Virus record (IMG/VR): IMGVR_UViG_3300037485_001979
Location: 62,001 to 126,000 of that record
Strand: one strand, 5' to 3'
Source: a virus
Length of the DNA: 64,000 nucleotides
This document shows positions 1-8,743 of the stretch, piece after piece. The position numbers and the translations under genes were made by a program. Under the pieces are notes generated by a model. That model made no database searches, was not told the origin of the DNA, and worked only from the letters and a program-made list of their open reading frames with translations. The first letter of the stretch is position 1; the number at the start of each line of letters is the position of its first letter.

Positions 1-1442
1 CTATTGTTGGCATCAGTGATCGTAAACTTGGAGAAATCGAACACGTAGTTGTCGCGTCGAAGCGTGACATTGTTGTTCGCGTAATTTATAGTTAAACCAG
101 TTTCGACCACAGTAAGCGCGAAAGTCCATGTGAGCGCAGAGTCAATGGCAAGCCCGAAGACTTTGGAGCCCAGGGTAAGATTGCCGGTGCCCGCAGGGGA
201 GTCACCCCCGATGAAAAAGTAATGGTTGGTGTTCAGCCCACTCGCGGTGAGCCCACCTGCGAAGGTGTTCGCCCCGGTGACATGGAAACCGTTGTCATTC
301 TCCATGGTGTTCTTAGTGGTCTGGGACACACAGGACAGCCCGGCCGAATAGCCGATCTCACTGCCGATGGCCCCTGACAAGTTGACCCGGCACCCCGCAC
401 TGGTCGGCATGATTATGAATGTGCGTGTCCCGGCACCATTGAGCAGCGTAATCGCACCTGTGAAATTCACAGGGCTCTGCGCTCTCACATGGAGCTTTAC
501 AGTGCCCCCGACTTCGATGGCACCACTAAACGTGTAATTGGCACTCAAGCCCGCAGGCATCGAGATCGTAGAAGTCGTGTTGCCGATCCCCAGTGCCATG
601 TTGGTCGCAAAGGTTCGGGTAGCTCCTGCATCGACATACCACTCGAAGTAGGAGCCCTCGTAGAGGGAGATCTTTCCGGTTCCAAAGGAGTGAGTAGTCG
701 TGGCGCCAGAGTAACTCAAGGAGAGTTGAACCCCAGCGGCGACTACTGTATTCCGGTGAGCCGGGAATGTCGTCGAACTCGAGTGCGCGTAAGCCCCACC
801 ATTGACCAGGATGTCATGTGCACCGGTCACAGAACCCGTGGTGAGCAGGAATCCCGAGCTCGTGTTGTCGATCGTGAAATCCGTCTTCAGCAGAAGCGGA
901 GCCGAGATCGTAACAGTGTTGGATCCCGAGACCTGGTAGTACCGGGAGATCGAGAGGTTGCCACCATTCGATGCCGCCAGGGTCTTTTCACCACTGGAGT
1001 CACTGGTGATGGTCAATATCGTGGTGTCCCCGTAGAAGGTGAATACCTTGGTCCCCGAGTTCGTGAGATGTAACTTGGTGATGACTTTACCAGCGAAGTC
1101 GTAAGTAGCCGTGGATTCAATGACCCATCTACCCGTGGCATCGCTTACAGTCACCCCACTGGATAACGCGAGAGCGGTGACCCCAGCAGCCATAACTGCG
1201 AAATCAAAGGTGCCTAAGCTGAGGGTGCCCGTGTAACCCGTGAAGACCGCAGTGTTGACCGTGAGATTCGCACTCAGGGTACACGCATCATTGTTCCCCG
1301 CACCACTGCCATCAAAACGGATGTCATCGGCGGCAAGAGAGCCCGCGGCGGCCGCAGTGGTGCCCCCGATGTCCGTGGTGTAGTTCTGACGCTTATTCGC
1401 GTCGGAGTCGCCGACTTTGTTGTGCCAATAAAGGGTGGCCAT
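1..1442 (-). CDS. Beta-rich virion appendage-like protein, C-terminus off the window
   Basis: The frame is open from the ATG at 1442 to the left edge (480 codons seen), so the C-terminus is missing. After an N-terminus reading MATLYWHNKVGDSD the protein is a long run of short Thr/Ser/Gly/Asn-rich segments alternating with hydrophobic residues, such as SSGVTVSDATGRW and NGGAYAHSSSTTF. That pattern suits stacked beta-strands or a beta-helix, as in phage tail fibres and other appendages. No enzymatic motif was seen. A TGAGG-type SD lies about 9 nt upstream. The role is inferred from composition and from neighbouring virion-like genes; a cell-surface adhesin is an alternative. Confidence 0.6.
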   Translation of the reverse strand, partial: MATLYWHNKVGDSDANKRQNYTTDIGGTTAAAAGSLAADDIRFDGSGAGNNDACTLSANLTVNTAVFTGYTGTLSLGTFDFAVMAAGVTALALSSGVTVSDATGRWVIESTATYDFAGKVITKLHLTNSGTKVFTFYGDTTILTITSDSSGEKTLAASNGGNLSISRYYQVSGSNTVTISAPLLLKTDFTIDNTSSGFLLTTGSVTGAHDILVNGGAYAHSSSTTFPAHRNTVVAAGVQLSLSYSGATTTHSFGTGKISLYEGSYFEWYVDAGATRTFATNMALGIGNTTSTISMPAGLSANYTFSGAIEVGGTVKLHVRAQSPVNFTGAITLLNGAGTRTFIIMPTSAGCRVNLSGAIGSEIGYSAGLSCVSQTTKNTMENDNGFHVTGANTFAGGLTASGLNTNHYFFIGGDSPAGTGNLTLGSKVFGLAIDSALTWTFALTVVETGLTINYANNNVTLRRDNYVFDFSKFTITDANN

Positions 1443-1452
1443 TGTGCTGGCC

Positions 1453-2079
1453 TCAGAACTTGATCAGGCCGGTATGGTACCCAAATGACTTCGAGGTGTA
1501 GTCTCCAAAGCAGCAGAGATGGAAGGCGGTGAGACTGTCGAGGGCATCCGTCCAATCTGACTTCAGGCGGCCCGTGACGTCTTCGACACCACCACTGGGG
1601 ATCGCTTGGATCCAGGACAGCAGCTTGATGTTGATCTCCGACGTCAGGTAGTAGGCGTCCTGACTCAAGGTGACCACGGCGCGTGCAATCGAGAGGGCCT
1701 GAGCATTGATCTCATTGGCAGGGGTCGAGTTCCCGGCGTCCATCCAGACCGCGCAGGTCGTGGCCACCGCAGACTTCGTGGTCTTGGGGTCCACGGCTGC
1801 CAGCGTTGGCGCGGAATCATTGTTGACCGAGTAGAGGCGCCAGAGATCGGATCCCAGGGCGTACCATTTATCGACGGTGCGGCCATCACCACGCCAGTTC
1901 TCGAAACGTGCAGCACGTGTTCCCGGGGCAACCCCCAGCGCAGGGATCATGTCGGCAAGCCAGACATCACGGAAGACTCGCCCGATCTGGGCAAGCTCTT
2001 TCTGGAGACGCATGATGTTGCGTGCGGTGTCCTGAATGCGGGTTTCGGTTTCACGTACCCGTGTTTCGATGATTGACAT
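1453..2079 (-). CDS. Hypothetical protein with N-terminal coiled-coil, possibly virion-associated
   Basis: 208 residues from the ATG at 2079, which follows an AGGGGTG SD; the frame is open further upstream without a better start. The first 35 residues (MSIIETRVRETETRIQDTA onward) are strongly helical and coiled-coil-like. The rest is mixed, with WYALGSDLWRLYSV and a Cys-Cys pair near the C-terminus. No family is recognised. It sits directly upstream of the beta-rich appendage gene, 10 nt away, so it could be an accessory or attachment factor for it; that is context only. Confidence 0.7.
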   Translation of the reverse strand: MSIIETRVRETETRIQDTARNIMRLQKELAQIGRVFRDVWLADMIPALGVAPGTRAARFENWRGDGRTVDKWYALGSDLWRLYSVNNDSAPTLAAVDPKTTKSAVATTCAVWMDAGNSTPANEINAQALSIARAVVTLSQDAYYLTSEINIKLLSWIQAIPSGGVEDVTGRLKSDWTDALDSLTAFHLCCFGDYTSKSFGYHTGLIKF

Positions 2080-2135
2080 GTTGGCACCCCTATCGATTCG
2101 AGAGCTTATGTACGCCCCGGCGTCAGCAAGACCGC

Positions 2136-2645
2136 CTACTTGGTCACCGCGGTGTCGACAAGGGTATCCATCAGGGTATCCCAATCCGGGTACTTGATAC
2201 GGCTGGGATCAATGCTGGGGCCCCCTGCAGTCAACGCAGTCGCGGGATCCAGGGAGGCCATGAGATCGAGGCGGACCCCACGGACGTACTCGGCAAGGAA
2301 GGCATACTGGTCGACGAGCTCGGCCTCGGCCTGGGCGAGCTCCCCGACGGCATACCAGGCGTGCCGGGCGTAACCCAGCCTGGCCTCTACGAGGAGGGCT
2401 CTGGCACTGCCCACATGCTTGCGCGCACAATCCAGGCATGTCGGCCGATTCGCGAGCTCGGCATTGATCTCGGTGAGGTCGACCCCACGCTCCTGGGCTT
2501 CCACGGCGTTCATGATAACCGTAGGGGGCACCCTTCGATCCTCGAGCCCTTCCATCATGGCGCGTACCCTTGGGAACGTATCCCTGGTGATGCCCTCTGG
2601 GGCCGCATCAGGCTTGACGTAGCGGGTGTCGAATTCATGTGGCAT
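2136..2645 (-). CDS. Phage hypothetical protein with CLDC-ARKH motif
   Basis: 169 residues. The central segment from about residue 67 contains PTCLDCARKHVGSARAL, then GYARHAWYAVGELAQAEAEL, and an acidic helical end. I recognise this Cys-x-x-Cys plus RKH plus helical arrangement as a pattern that recurs in uncharacterised phage proteins; its biochemical role is unknown. C70 and C73 alone give only half a typical zinc site, so metal binding is uncertain. It lies 10 nt downstream of the HAD/methyltransferase gene and is probably cotranscribed with it. Confidence 0.75.
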   Translation of the reverse strand: MPHEFDTRYVKPDAAPEGITRDTFPRVRAMMEGLEDRRVPPTVIMNAVEAQERGVDLTEINAELANRPTCLDCARKHVGSARALLVEARLGYARHAWYAVGELAQAEAELVDQYAFLAEYVRGVRLDLMASLDPATALTAGGPSIDPSRIKYPDWDTLMDTLVDTAVTK

Positions 2646-2655
2646 GGGTGGGCTC

Positions 2656-5133
2656 CTATTTGATCACGGTGAGATAATTGGTAAGCCTGTTGAACTCCAA
2701 CTCAGCAAGAATCTGGTTGTGATGAAGCGGCTTCAGAAGGGCTGCTAGGGCGTCTGAAGCCGGGTGCGTACGACTCACGAGAACCCCGAGCCCAAACACC
2801 GCTGGGATCAGATATAGATCAAAATCCCCTGACCACATCTTGATGAAGTCCTCGATGGCAGTCAGGACTCCATTGCGCTCGCCCCCCGCGCGTAACGCGA
2901 TGAAAAACTTTCCATTGCTCCGGAAACCAGATCCGGAGTGCACCATATCATTCAAGTCGACCCCAACGGAAGACGAGTTCGGTAGCAGGAACTCATCGGG
3001 GATACTGCTGGGGTCGTAATACTGGTCACGCCGCCCCCAGGGCCACCCTACATCGTAGATGACTGCTAAAAGCGGTTTCTTGTGGCGATCACAGCTGACC
3101 TTAATAGCAGTCAACTCGTTATAGACGGTAAACCAGTTGTGATCGCCATCCAGCGACCACATATCGATGGCACCCGCACGGGGGATGGCGTCCAAACTGC
3201 GCCCACAGAACTTAGACAGCCTTTCTCCCTCGTTGAATTGCTGTAGCGAGTTGGGGTCGGTGTCCACCATTAACACTTTGCCGATGGCGCGCCCCGCACA
3301 GTAGTCCACCCATCGGCGCGTCATCCCACCGCCCTCAACACCGATCTCACAAACCGTGTTCACGCCGGCGGTCTCCGCGATATCCAGCAAGAGATTTGAG
3401 AACGTGCTCAAGGAGTGAAGCAGCGGGGGGCGTGAGAATCCATGCTTGGGGTTCACGTTAAAAAGAGCGTTGGCGAGATCGTACGCCTTAGGGGCTTCTG
3501 TGATCCTGGTGGCCTGGGCGACCTCAGGGGGCACATCAACCTGGGGGTGTCGCCACATGATATCGATCTCGCGGTACGTGATCGTGGATGAATGCCGTGT
3601 AATCGTGGCGGCGACTCCACCGGGGGTAATCCCACTGAGATCTGGTTTATACAGGGGCCATAGGGCGACCGCGGCGTCCACAGCCTTATGAGCGACATCA
3701 ATGAGATCGGGATGATTCTCATGGGGAGCCCGAACAGGGGTGTCCCCTCTATACGTGATCAGAGAACCCACGACATCTTGATTGAAACTCTCGATACTCC
3801 ACTTGGCACGCGTGAGTTCAGGTGGCATCATGACTGGAATGCAGTTCACGTTCGTATTGATACCTGCGAGGGCAACCATGCTGAACTGATCCATGGGGCC
3901 TAACCCGAGGCGCGCCCATGCCCCCTTGAGAGATCTCCCACTCGCACGGATGTCGACCACTGTACGATCACGCAAGCACCCACGTAGATAGGCGGCATAG
4001 GCGCCATCTGCGCTGGCCTCCGCCAAAGCGTTTCGGGATATGTTGACGATCTCAGCCTTCTTGCCCGTGATGCACTCGTACAGCTTGGTGAGTAAACAAC
4101 AGTCCCGATAAATGAAAACTGGCTCGCGTTTCAAGGTCTCCTGCAGCCACTTCACGCCCATGCACAAGAACGGGATGTTCATGAGGACCTGCTCGGTCCA
4201 CAACTGAGATCTCACACAATCCTTGGAGATGTGATATGGGTTGCTCCGCACGACATGACGCAACCAGGGGTACAAGGAGGGTACGTGTTTCGCGTACTCC
4301 CAGATATTACTGTCCCTGAAGAATAGCGCCTCGAGCCCGGCGGCGCGTGGGTTCGCGACATCACCATGGACGGCATCCCCGTAATGGCACTGCGTGGTGC
4401 GCGCCAGGGGATCCCGCCACGTCGCCCCCGATGACTTGCCACCATAGGTAACCAGGATCTCGACACTCGCGGTGAGTCCGCACTTCACGAGAATCCGTCT
4501 GATGGCCTCAGCGGGGAGATACATGTCGGAGATGATGAGATCACCGTCTCGCACGAGACCCATGTTGGCCACGATTGGGTAAGCCTGGTTGACCTCCTCA
4601 TCGATCTCCCGTGCCTTGGCAGCTGCGGTCTCGGATTCCGACCACTTGAACACCCCTGCAAGGCTGGCATAGATGGCATCAAGGGTGGAGCGCGTCGCCC
4701 CCTCGGCGGCGCGCCGTGCAGCCGTGAATCCAGGGATCCCGGTGGCCTTCTCGATGATCTCGAACACGGCAACGGGGTGTACACAGCGCCGGCCCACCAA
4801 GGTGTCAAAGCAATCCCAGCTCTGACGCCCCGTGAGATGCTCGGGCTCATGAATGGGTAACAGGTAGTGATATAAATTGGTGGTGTGGTAGTGACCTAGG
4901 AAACAATCCCACTTCATATCCTGGATATTGAAAGTTGAGGTCACCCCACCGGTCTGGTTCAGGAGAACCAAGGAGCCCTCGCGCAACTCCCATGACGACT
5001 CATTGGCGTGCGCGTACTCCCCGATCTTACCCCCTGGCAATAATCGCATGGGGCCGTAGGGCTGATACACCCCGTCCTTCCAGACCCTGCCAAACATGTA
5101 ACGTCGCTGGAGAAACTCGGGGCTCGCTGCCAT
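2656..5133 (-). CDS. HAD-like hydrolase fused to a class I methyltransferase-like domain
   Basis: 825 residues. Residues 15-75 form a small Gly/Asn-rich domain (PGGKIGEYAHANESSWEL). Residues 105-285 carry a HAD-like set: motif I WDCFDTLV (D107, D110), IISDMYLP at 200-207 as motif II, GGKSSG near 231, and a motif IV-like YGDAVHGDV (D253, D258). From about residue 594 there is VCEIGVEGGGMTRRW, then LMVDTDPNS and WSLDGDHNW, which resembles the SAM site of sugar-type methyltransferases. Such fusions are known to me from polysaccharide-modification loci. The adjacent three-part glycosyltransferase supports glycan modification. SD GAGGTGAT precedes the ATG. The substrate is unknown. Confidence 0.75.
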   Translation of the reverse strand: MAASPEFLQRRYMFGRVWKDGVYQPYGPMRLLPGGKIGEYAHANESSWELREGSLVLLNQTGGVTSTFNIQDMKWDCFLGHYHTTNLYHYLLPIHEPEHLTGRQSWDCFDTLVGRRCVHPVAVFEIIEKATGIPGFTAARRAAEGATRSTLDAIYASLAGVFKWSESETAAAKAREIDEEVNQAYPIVANMGLVRDGDLIISDMYLPAEAIRRILVKCGLTASVEILVTYGGKSSGATWRDPLARTTQCHYGDAVHGDVANPRAAGLEALFFRDSNIWEYAKHVPSLYPWLRHVVRSNPYHISKDCVRSQLWTEQVLMNIPFLCMGVKWLQETLKREPVFIYRDCCLLTKLYECITGKKAEIVNISRNALAEASADGAYAAYLRGCLRDRTVVDIRASGRSLKGAWARLGLGPMDQFSMVALAGINTNVNCIPVMMPPELTRAKWSIESFNQDVVGSLITYRGDTPVRAPHENHPDLIDVAHKAVDAAVALWPLYKPDLSGITPGGVAATITRHSSTITYREIDIMWRHPQVDVPPEVAQATRITEAPKAYDLANALFNVNPKHGFSRPPLLHSLSTFSNLLLDIAETAGVNTVCEIGVEGGGMTRRWVDYCAGRAIGKVLMVDTDPNSLQQFNEGERLSKFCGRSLDAIPRAGAIDMWSLDGDHNWFTVYNELTAIKVSCDRHKKPLLAVIYDVGWPWGRRDQYYDPSSIPDEFLLPNSSSVGVDLNDMVHSGSGFRSNGKFFIALRAGGERNGVLTAIEDFIKMWSGDFDLYLIPAVFGLGVLVSRTHPASDALAALLKPLHHNQILAELEFNRLTNYLTVIK

Positions 5134-5139
5134 ATCAGA

Positions 5140-7584
5140 TCACCTCGTCATGAAAGTGTAGGGGCCGACACCATCCCGGAAGTACCAGGCCGCGCCGACT
5201 AATGACCATGTTGGTTCCCCTGCGTTCGGGACCCCACGCGCCTTCGCCACGGGGTCAAAGTACCACCAGGGGAGTTCAACGAAATCAGTGGCCCTGATGT
5301 TGTCTGAGAGCACGGAGTCAAGCGACTGCATGGGAACCTGATTCATCCTAACCCTGGCCTTGCAGGCATCCCCCCAGGCCTCAACAGTGACTGATGTGGC
5401 CGCAGCTCCGACTACCCTGGTCTGCACCTTGCCCTGGAGATCCTTGTAGCCAAAGGCCCCGGCACCAAGAGCACGGAGAGCGCTGGGGTCCCGGAGGACT
5501 TCGACATCAGCGTCGATGCAGATGCCACCGCTGGACGCGCTGAGTACCGCTGGCTTCGCGATCTCATTCAGGAGATCACGGGGGAGATCGGAGATCTTGG
5601 CCGCGAGGTCGTCTATGGCATCAGAGTCAAGACTATCGCCGGCGGCATAGAAACTAACAATGACAGCGTTGGTCTCAGGGGTGCTCTGCCACAAATTGAC
5701 ATCCCAGCCCAGGGCCGACAGCTTCTTGATGTTGTTGGCCACAGTGGCGGCAACCTCGCCCTCGATGGCGATGCCAATGCTCATGATGTGGATAACCTTG
5801 GGGATCGTGGGCTCATCAGCAGTCGGGGGATCCAGGGGATCCAAGCCGAATCCTTCGAGGTCGGTGAAGACGCCGGCCTGTTTGAGGAACCTGAGGTACA
5901 GGCGTTCCTGTGGGGTATAGGCGCCCGCAGGGGGCTCCCCCCAGTACCGCATGTGCTTGGATTCAATGTGAGTGTCGATACCAGCGGTTACAATAGTCTC
6001 CGCCCAGGTCTGTGCCCATCGAATCGCTTCGGCACCCGTGGAGAGCCCCCATGTCTCATGAATCAAGGGTGACTGTAGGAGGCGCTGGGCATACGCGGGA
6101 TCCCAGACATCTGGCTTGGTCGCACTGATGTGCCGCAGTCTCGCGAGCACCTCGGCATACCGGGCACCCTGCACGGGATGGTCAAGCACTCGAGGCCGGA
6201 TTACAACTACACGCCAGGGCCTCAGTAGGGCCAGCCCGATCTCGAGGTCGTCGAGTGCACGGGGATGCAAGGGGTTCAACACCCAGTAATCCGTGCGGGT
6301 ACCCACGGGGTAACCGTCAAGACGCGGGAAGTTGACCCGTATAACGATGTCATCACTTTCGATGCCATCGACGCTTTCATCCCCGAGCACCTTGGCAGTG
6401 GACCCATTGCCCACGATGACGGCCCTGCGGCTCCCATCGAGCTTATCGTTGTGCACCTTGATGGGCTTCGTGGACCCCGGGATATTCCAGGCACCATTGC
6501 GCGGTGGCATCCCCGCAGCGGCGAGAGCCTTGTCCTCGAGTTCGGCGAGGCGTTCAGTGGGCTTCCCGGGAGGTGTAGCCACGATCTCAGCAGTGTAGGC
6601 TGCCCATGCCGCCCTGACCCCGTCAACACTGAGTCCAGCCGAGTACCCCCAGGCGAGATCACGCAACGAATCCGTTACTATAGGGGGTGCGATTCGAGGC
6701 CTCGCTGAATCCACGGGATCCTTGAAGTGGCCGTCGTAGAGACCAGCCGAGGACTCCCTGGGGTTCACCTTGGAGTCATTGGTGGCCTGAGCCCTGGCAT
6801 CAATGAAGGACTTGTAGGGGAAAGCAGTGAGCCCAGAGATCTGGGTGGTATTGAATACCTCGAATCCATGGTGGAGAAACTCGACCTGGAGCTGGGTGAA
6901 CAATCCATTGAGGTACTCGAAGAGAGTATTGTTCTTAGCAGCGACTGCGGCGTCGACGACCTGATCATGGTTGTAGGCCCTCTTGGGATCCATCTTGAAG
7001 TCGGCACCAACGAGGTAGACCCGCTTGAAACCCAGGATGTAGAGGATGCGGAGTGCAGCGACCATGGTGCTGCGACCACCTCTTACGGTATCACTACCCT
7101 CCTGCCCCCAGTTGATGGTGTCCTCGTTCAGCCAGGTCTTGGCATCGAACTTGTCATTGCGCCGGATGAACCAGGTGTTCGGGCAATCCCGTGGGGTCTT
7201 CGCGAGGTGCTCACGAAGTGGCATGTCCTGGTAGGCCAGGGGATAGAACTTCGTGATCCCGGGATCCAGCCAGATCGAGTTCAGGAAGCGATGGGGTTCA
7301 TCGAGGCCACACCAGAGCTGGGGACGCCAGCCCTGGGCGGCATTGTTGACCGCCATCGTGACGACCCCAGGAGTCGCTGAGAGCGCTTTGAGGTCGATGT
7401 CCCCTGCGCTGGGGCCCCCGCAGACCAGGAACGCCGTGGCGCCCTGGTAAGCGTGCCCCAGCCACGCGTTCTCCATCTGTGATGTAAAGAACACGGCGGG
7501 CTGGGAGCGCAGCACCCTCCCAGCCCGGGCCTCAGTTGAAGTCGTGATCTTGAAGACATCGTGACGCCCGGGGTGGGTGGTCAT
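5140..7584 (-). CDS. Three-part glycosyltransferase-like protein (DUF115-like, GT29-like, GT32-like)
   Basis: 814 residues. The N-terminal part has FLVCGGPSAGDIDL at about 52-65 and VYLVGADFKMD near 187, as in the Rossmann-like DUF115/MptE-type domain. The middle part, about 383-435, has AVIVGNGSTAKVLG, then DDIVIRVNFP and VGTRTDYW, resembling the sialyl motif L of GT29 sialyltransferases. The C-terminal part starts IPKVIHIMSIG (about 591) and contains ICIDADVEVL (about 685), a DxD motif as in GT32. Three sugar-transfer modules on one chain is unusual. It is 7 nt from the HAD/methyltransferase gene and has SD AAGGAG. Donor and acceptor sugars cannot be read from sequence. Confidence 0.75.
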   Translation of the reverse strand: MTTHPGRHDVFKITTSTEARAGRVLRSQPAVFFTSQMENAWLGHAYQGATAFLVCGGPSAGDIDLKALSATPGVVTMAVNNAAQGWRPQLWCGLDEPHRFLNSIWLDPGITKFYPLAYQDMPLREHLAKTPRDCPNTWFIRRNDKFDAKTWLNEDTINWGQEGSDTVRGGRSTMVAALRILYILGFKRVYLVGADFKMDPKRAYNHDQVVDAAVAAKNNTLFEYLNGLFTQLQVEFLHHGFEVFNTTQISGLTAFPYKSFIDARAQATNDSKVNPRESSAGLYDGHFKDPVDSARPRIAPPIVTDSLRDLAWGYSAGLSVDGVRAAWAAYTAEIVATPPGKPTERLAELEDKALAAAGMPPRNGAWNIPGSTKPIKVHNDKLDGSRRAVIVGNGSTAKVLGDESVDGIESDDIVIRVNFPRLDGYPVGTRTDYWVLNPLHPRALDDLEIGLALLRPWRVVVIRPRVLDHPVQGARYAEVLARLRHISATKPDVWDPAYAQRLLQSPLIHETWGLSTGAEAIRWAQTWAETIVTAGIDTHIESKHMRYWGEPPAGAYTPQERLYLRFLKQAGVFTDLEGFGLDPLDPPTADEPTIPKVIHIMSIGIAIEGEVAATVANNIKKLSALGWDVNLWQSTPETNAVIVSFYAAGDSLDSDAIDDLAAKISDLPRDLLNEIAKPAVLSASSGGICIDADVEVLRDPSALRALGAGAFGYKDLQGKVQTRVVGAAATSVTVEAWGDACKARVRMNQVPMQSLDSVLSDNIRATDFVELPWWYFDPVAKARGVPNAGEPTWSLVGAAWYFRDGVGPYTFMTR

Positions 7585-7585
7585 A

Positions 7586-7894
7586 TCAACTCCTTCGAGT
7601 CTTTTTCTTCTTGGCGTGCTCGCGGCGTGCGCGTGCCTTGATAACGCTGCTACGCTCTCTCAGGATCTTGAGCTGGCGGGCCTTCTCGGCCTCACGTGCC
7701 TCCAGGATTCGCTTGCGCCTGAGCGCACGGGCTTTCTCCAAGTGGTCATCACGGCTACCGGGGTGATCCCCGGTGGCCTTCTCATAGGCCGCACGTTCCT
7801 CGGGGGTCAGGATTCCCGGGGCTGCCTTGGGTTTCTCGGTCTCCTCGAGAACTGATGCCGTCGCGGCATCGATGACAGCGCTGAGGTCCTTCAT
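7586..7894 (-). CDS. Small basic coiled-coil protein
   Basis: 102 residues, mostly one long charged helix (EKARALRRKRILEAREAEKA) ending in a poly-lysine tail (AKKKKTRRS). The ATG overlaps the stop of the upstream gene as ATGA, with an AAGGTGA SD. The strong basic tail suggests nucleic-acid or acidic-protein binding, for example a scaffold or assembly helper. No family is recognised. Confidence 0.7.
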   Translation of the reverse strand: MKDLSAVIDAATASVLEETEKPKAAPGILTPEERAAYEKATGDHPGSRDDHLEKARALRRKRILEAREAEKARQLKILRERSSVIKARARREHAKKKKTRRS

Positions 7895-8385
7895 GACTTC
7901 ACCTTCTTAGCCTTCGCCTTCTTCGACTTCGCAGTCTCGACACTGGAGACTTTCTTTTTCTTACTGGCTGCGGGCTGCTGAGATTTCACTGTCTTCAACT
8001 TTTCCAGGACCTCCTTGGTAGCCATTGTCAGAGTTTTGACGATATCCTGGGTACCCTTGAATGTCGCCACCGCGGTACTCTTCAGGGCATCGATGTGGGC
8101 CTGGGCAACCATGTTGTCCCCTTTGCGCGTGACCACCCATTGTATCCCCGCGATGGTGAGGCGCTGGGCTTCAGTCTCCACAGAACTGGCATTACCAGGG
8201 ATCAGGCTCATGAGGCGTGACTGGGCCTTCAAGTAGAGCTCGCCCACGCCGCGTGGGGTCCTGATGGGGTTGATGGCTATGACTTTAGCGGTCTGGACGA
8301 CGACGTTTAACATCGCGTCGATCTCCTTCATACGCTCGTAATGAGCCTGGCTGGCCGGGCTGGGGCATGCGGATTCCGATGACAT
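7891..8385 (-). CDS. Hypothetical protein with Lys-rich C-terminal tail
   Basis: 164 residues from the ATG at 8385, chosen because an ideal SD (AGAGGAG) sits 6 nt upstream; the frame extends further but without an SD. The body is helical and ends in repeated Lys/Ala/Ser segments (KKKKVSSVETAKSKKAKAKK), like an H1-type tail. It is the first gene after one copy of the recurring palindrome at 8419-8437 and is coupled to the following basic protein by ATGA. A DNA- or virion-packing role is possible but not shown. Confidence 0.75.
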   Translation of the reverse strand: MSSESACPSPASQAHYERMKEIDAMLNVVVQTAKVIAINPIRTPRGVGELYLKAQSRLMSLIPGNASSVETEAQRLTIAGIQWVVTRKGDNMVAQAHIDALKSTAVATFKGTQDIVKTLTMATKEVLEKLKTVKSQQPAASKKKKVSSVETAKSKKAKAKKVKS

Positions 8386-8418
8386 ATAGTCTCCTCTGGG
8401 CGTGAGCCCATGTGGGTG

Positions 8419-8437
8419 GGTTGACTGACAGTAAACC
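8419..8437. promoter_or_regulatory. Recurring 15-bp near-palindrome, copy 1 (inverted orientation)
   Basis: GGTTGACTGACAGTAAACC on the plus strand; the arms match as GGTTkACTG/CAGTmAACC. It lies 33 nt upstream of the start at 8385. This copy points the opposite way from the other copies relative to its downstream gene, which argues for an operator-like dyad over a strictly directional promoter. Confidence 0.5.
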
Positions 8438-8453
8438 ATGACTCCGTGCGGTG

Positions 8454-8735
8454 TCAAGTCGGTGGGGTGTCCGGGATATCCTTGATGGCCTGACGGGTGC
8501 GCGCGATTCCACCGGTAGCCGCGATAAACAAGTTCTGGATGTAATCCGTGCTCGCGCGTTCCTTGAACTCCTGTGCAGTTATTCCAGGGGTCCCCCCGAG
8601 CTGGGCAAGCGAGTTCCGCAAAGTCAGGGAGACCTGGTGGAGCTCAGCTGCACAGTTGATCACATTCTGAATCTCCGGTGGCAACTTGGTTGCCTGTGCC
8701 GGCTTCGAGGAGTTCAGCATTATCGTGTCCATCAT
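8454..8735 (-). CDS. Small helical hypothetical protein
   Basis: 93 residues; AAGGGA SD 6 nt before the ATG. Predominantly amphipathic helix with one Cys (INCAAELHQVS), and no family recognised. It directly follows the two-domain glycosyltransferase gene (8 nt) and precedes a palindrome-bearing gap. Its stop codon lies within a second TTGAC sequence, TTGACACCG. Confidence 0.65.
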   Translation of the reverse strand: MMDTIMLNSSKPAQATKLPPEIQNVINCAAELHQVSLTLRNSLAQLGGTPGITAQEFKERASTDYIQNLFIAATGGIARTRQAIKDIPDTPPT

Positions 8736-8743
8736 ATAGTCCC

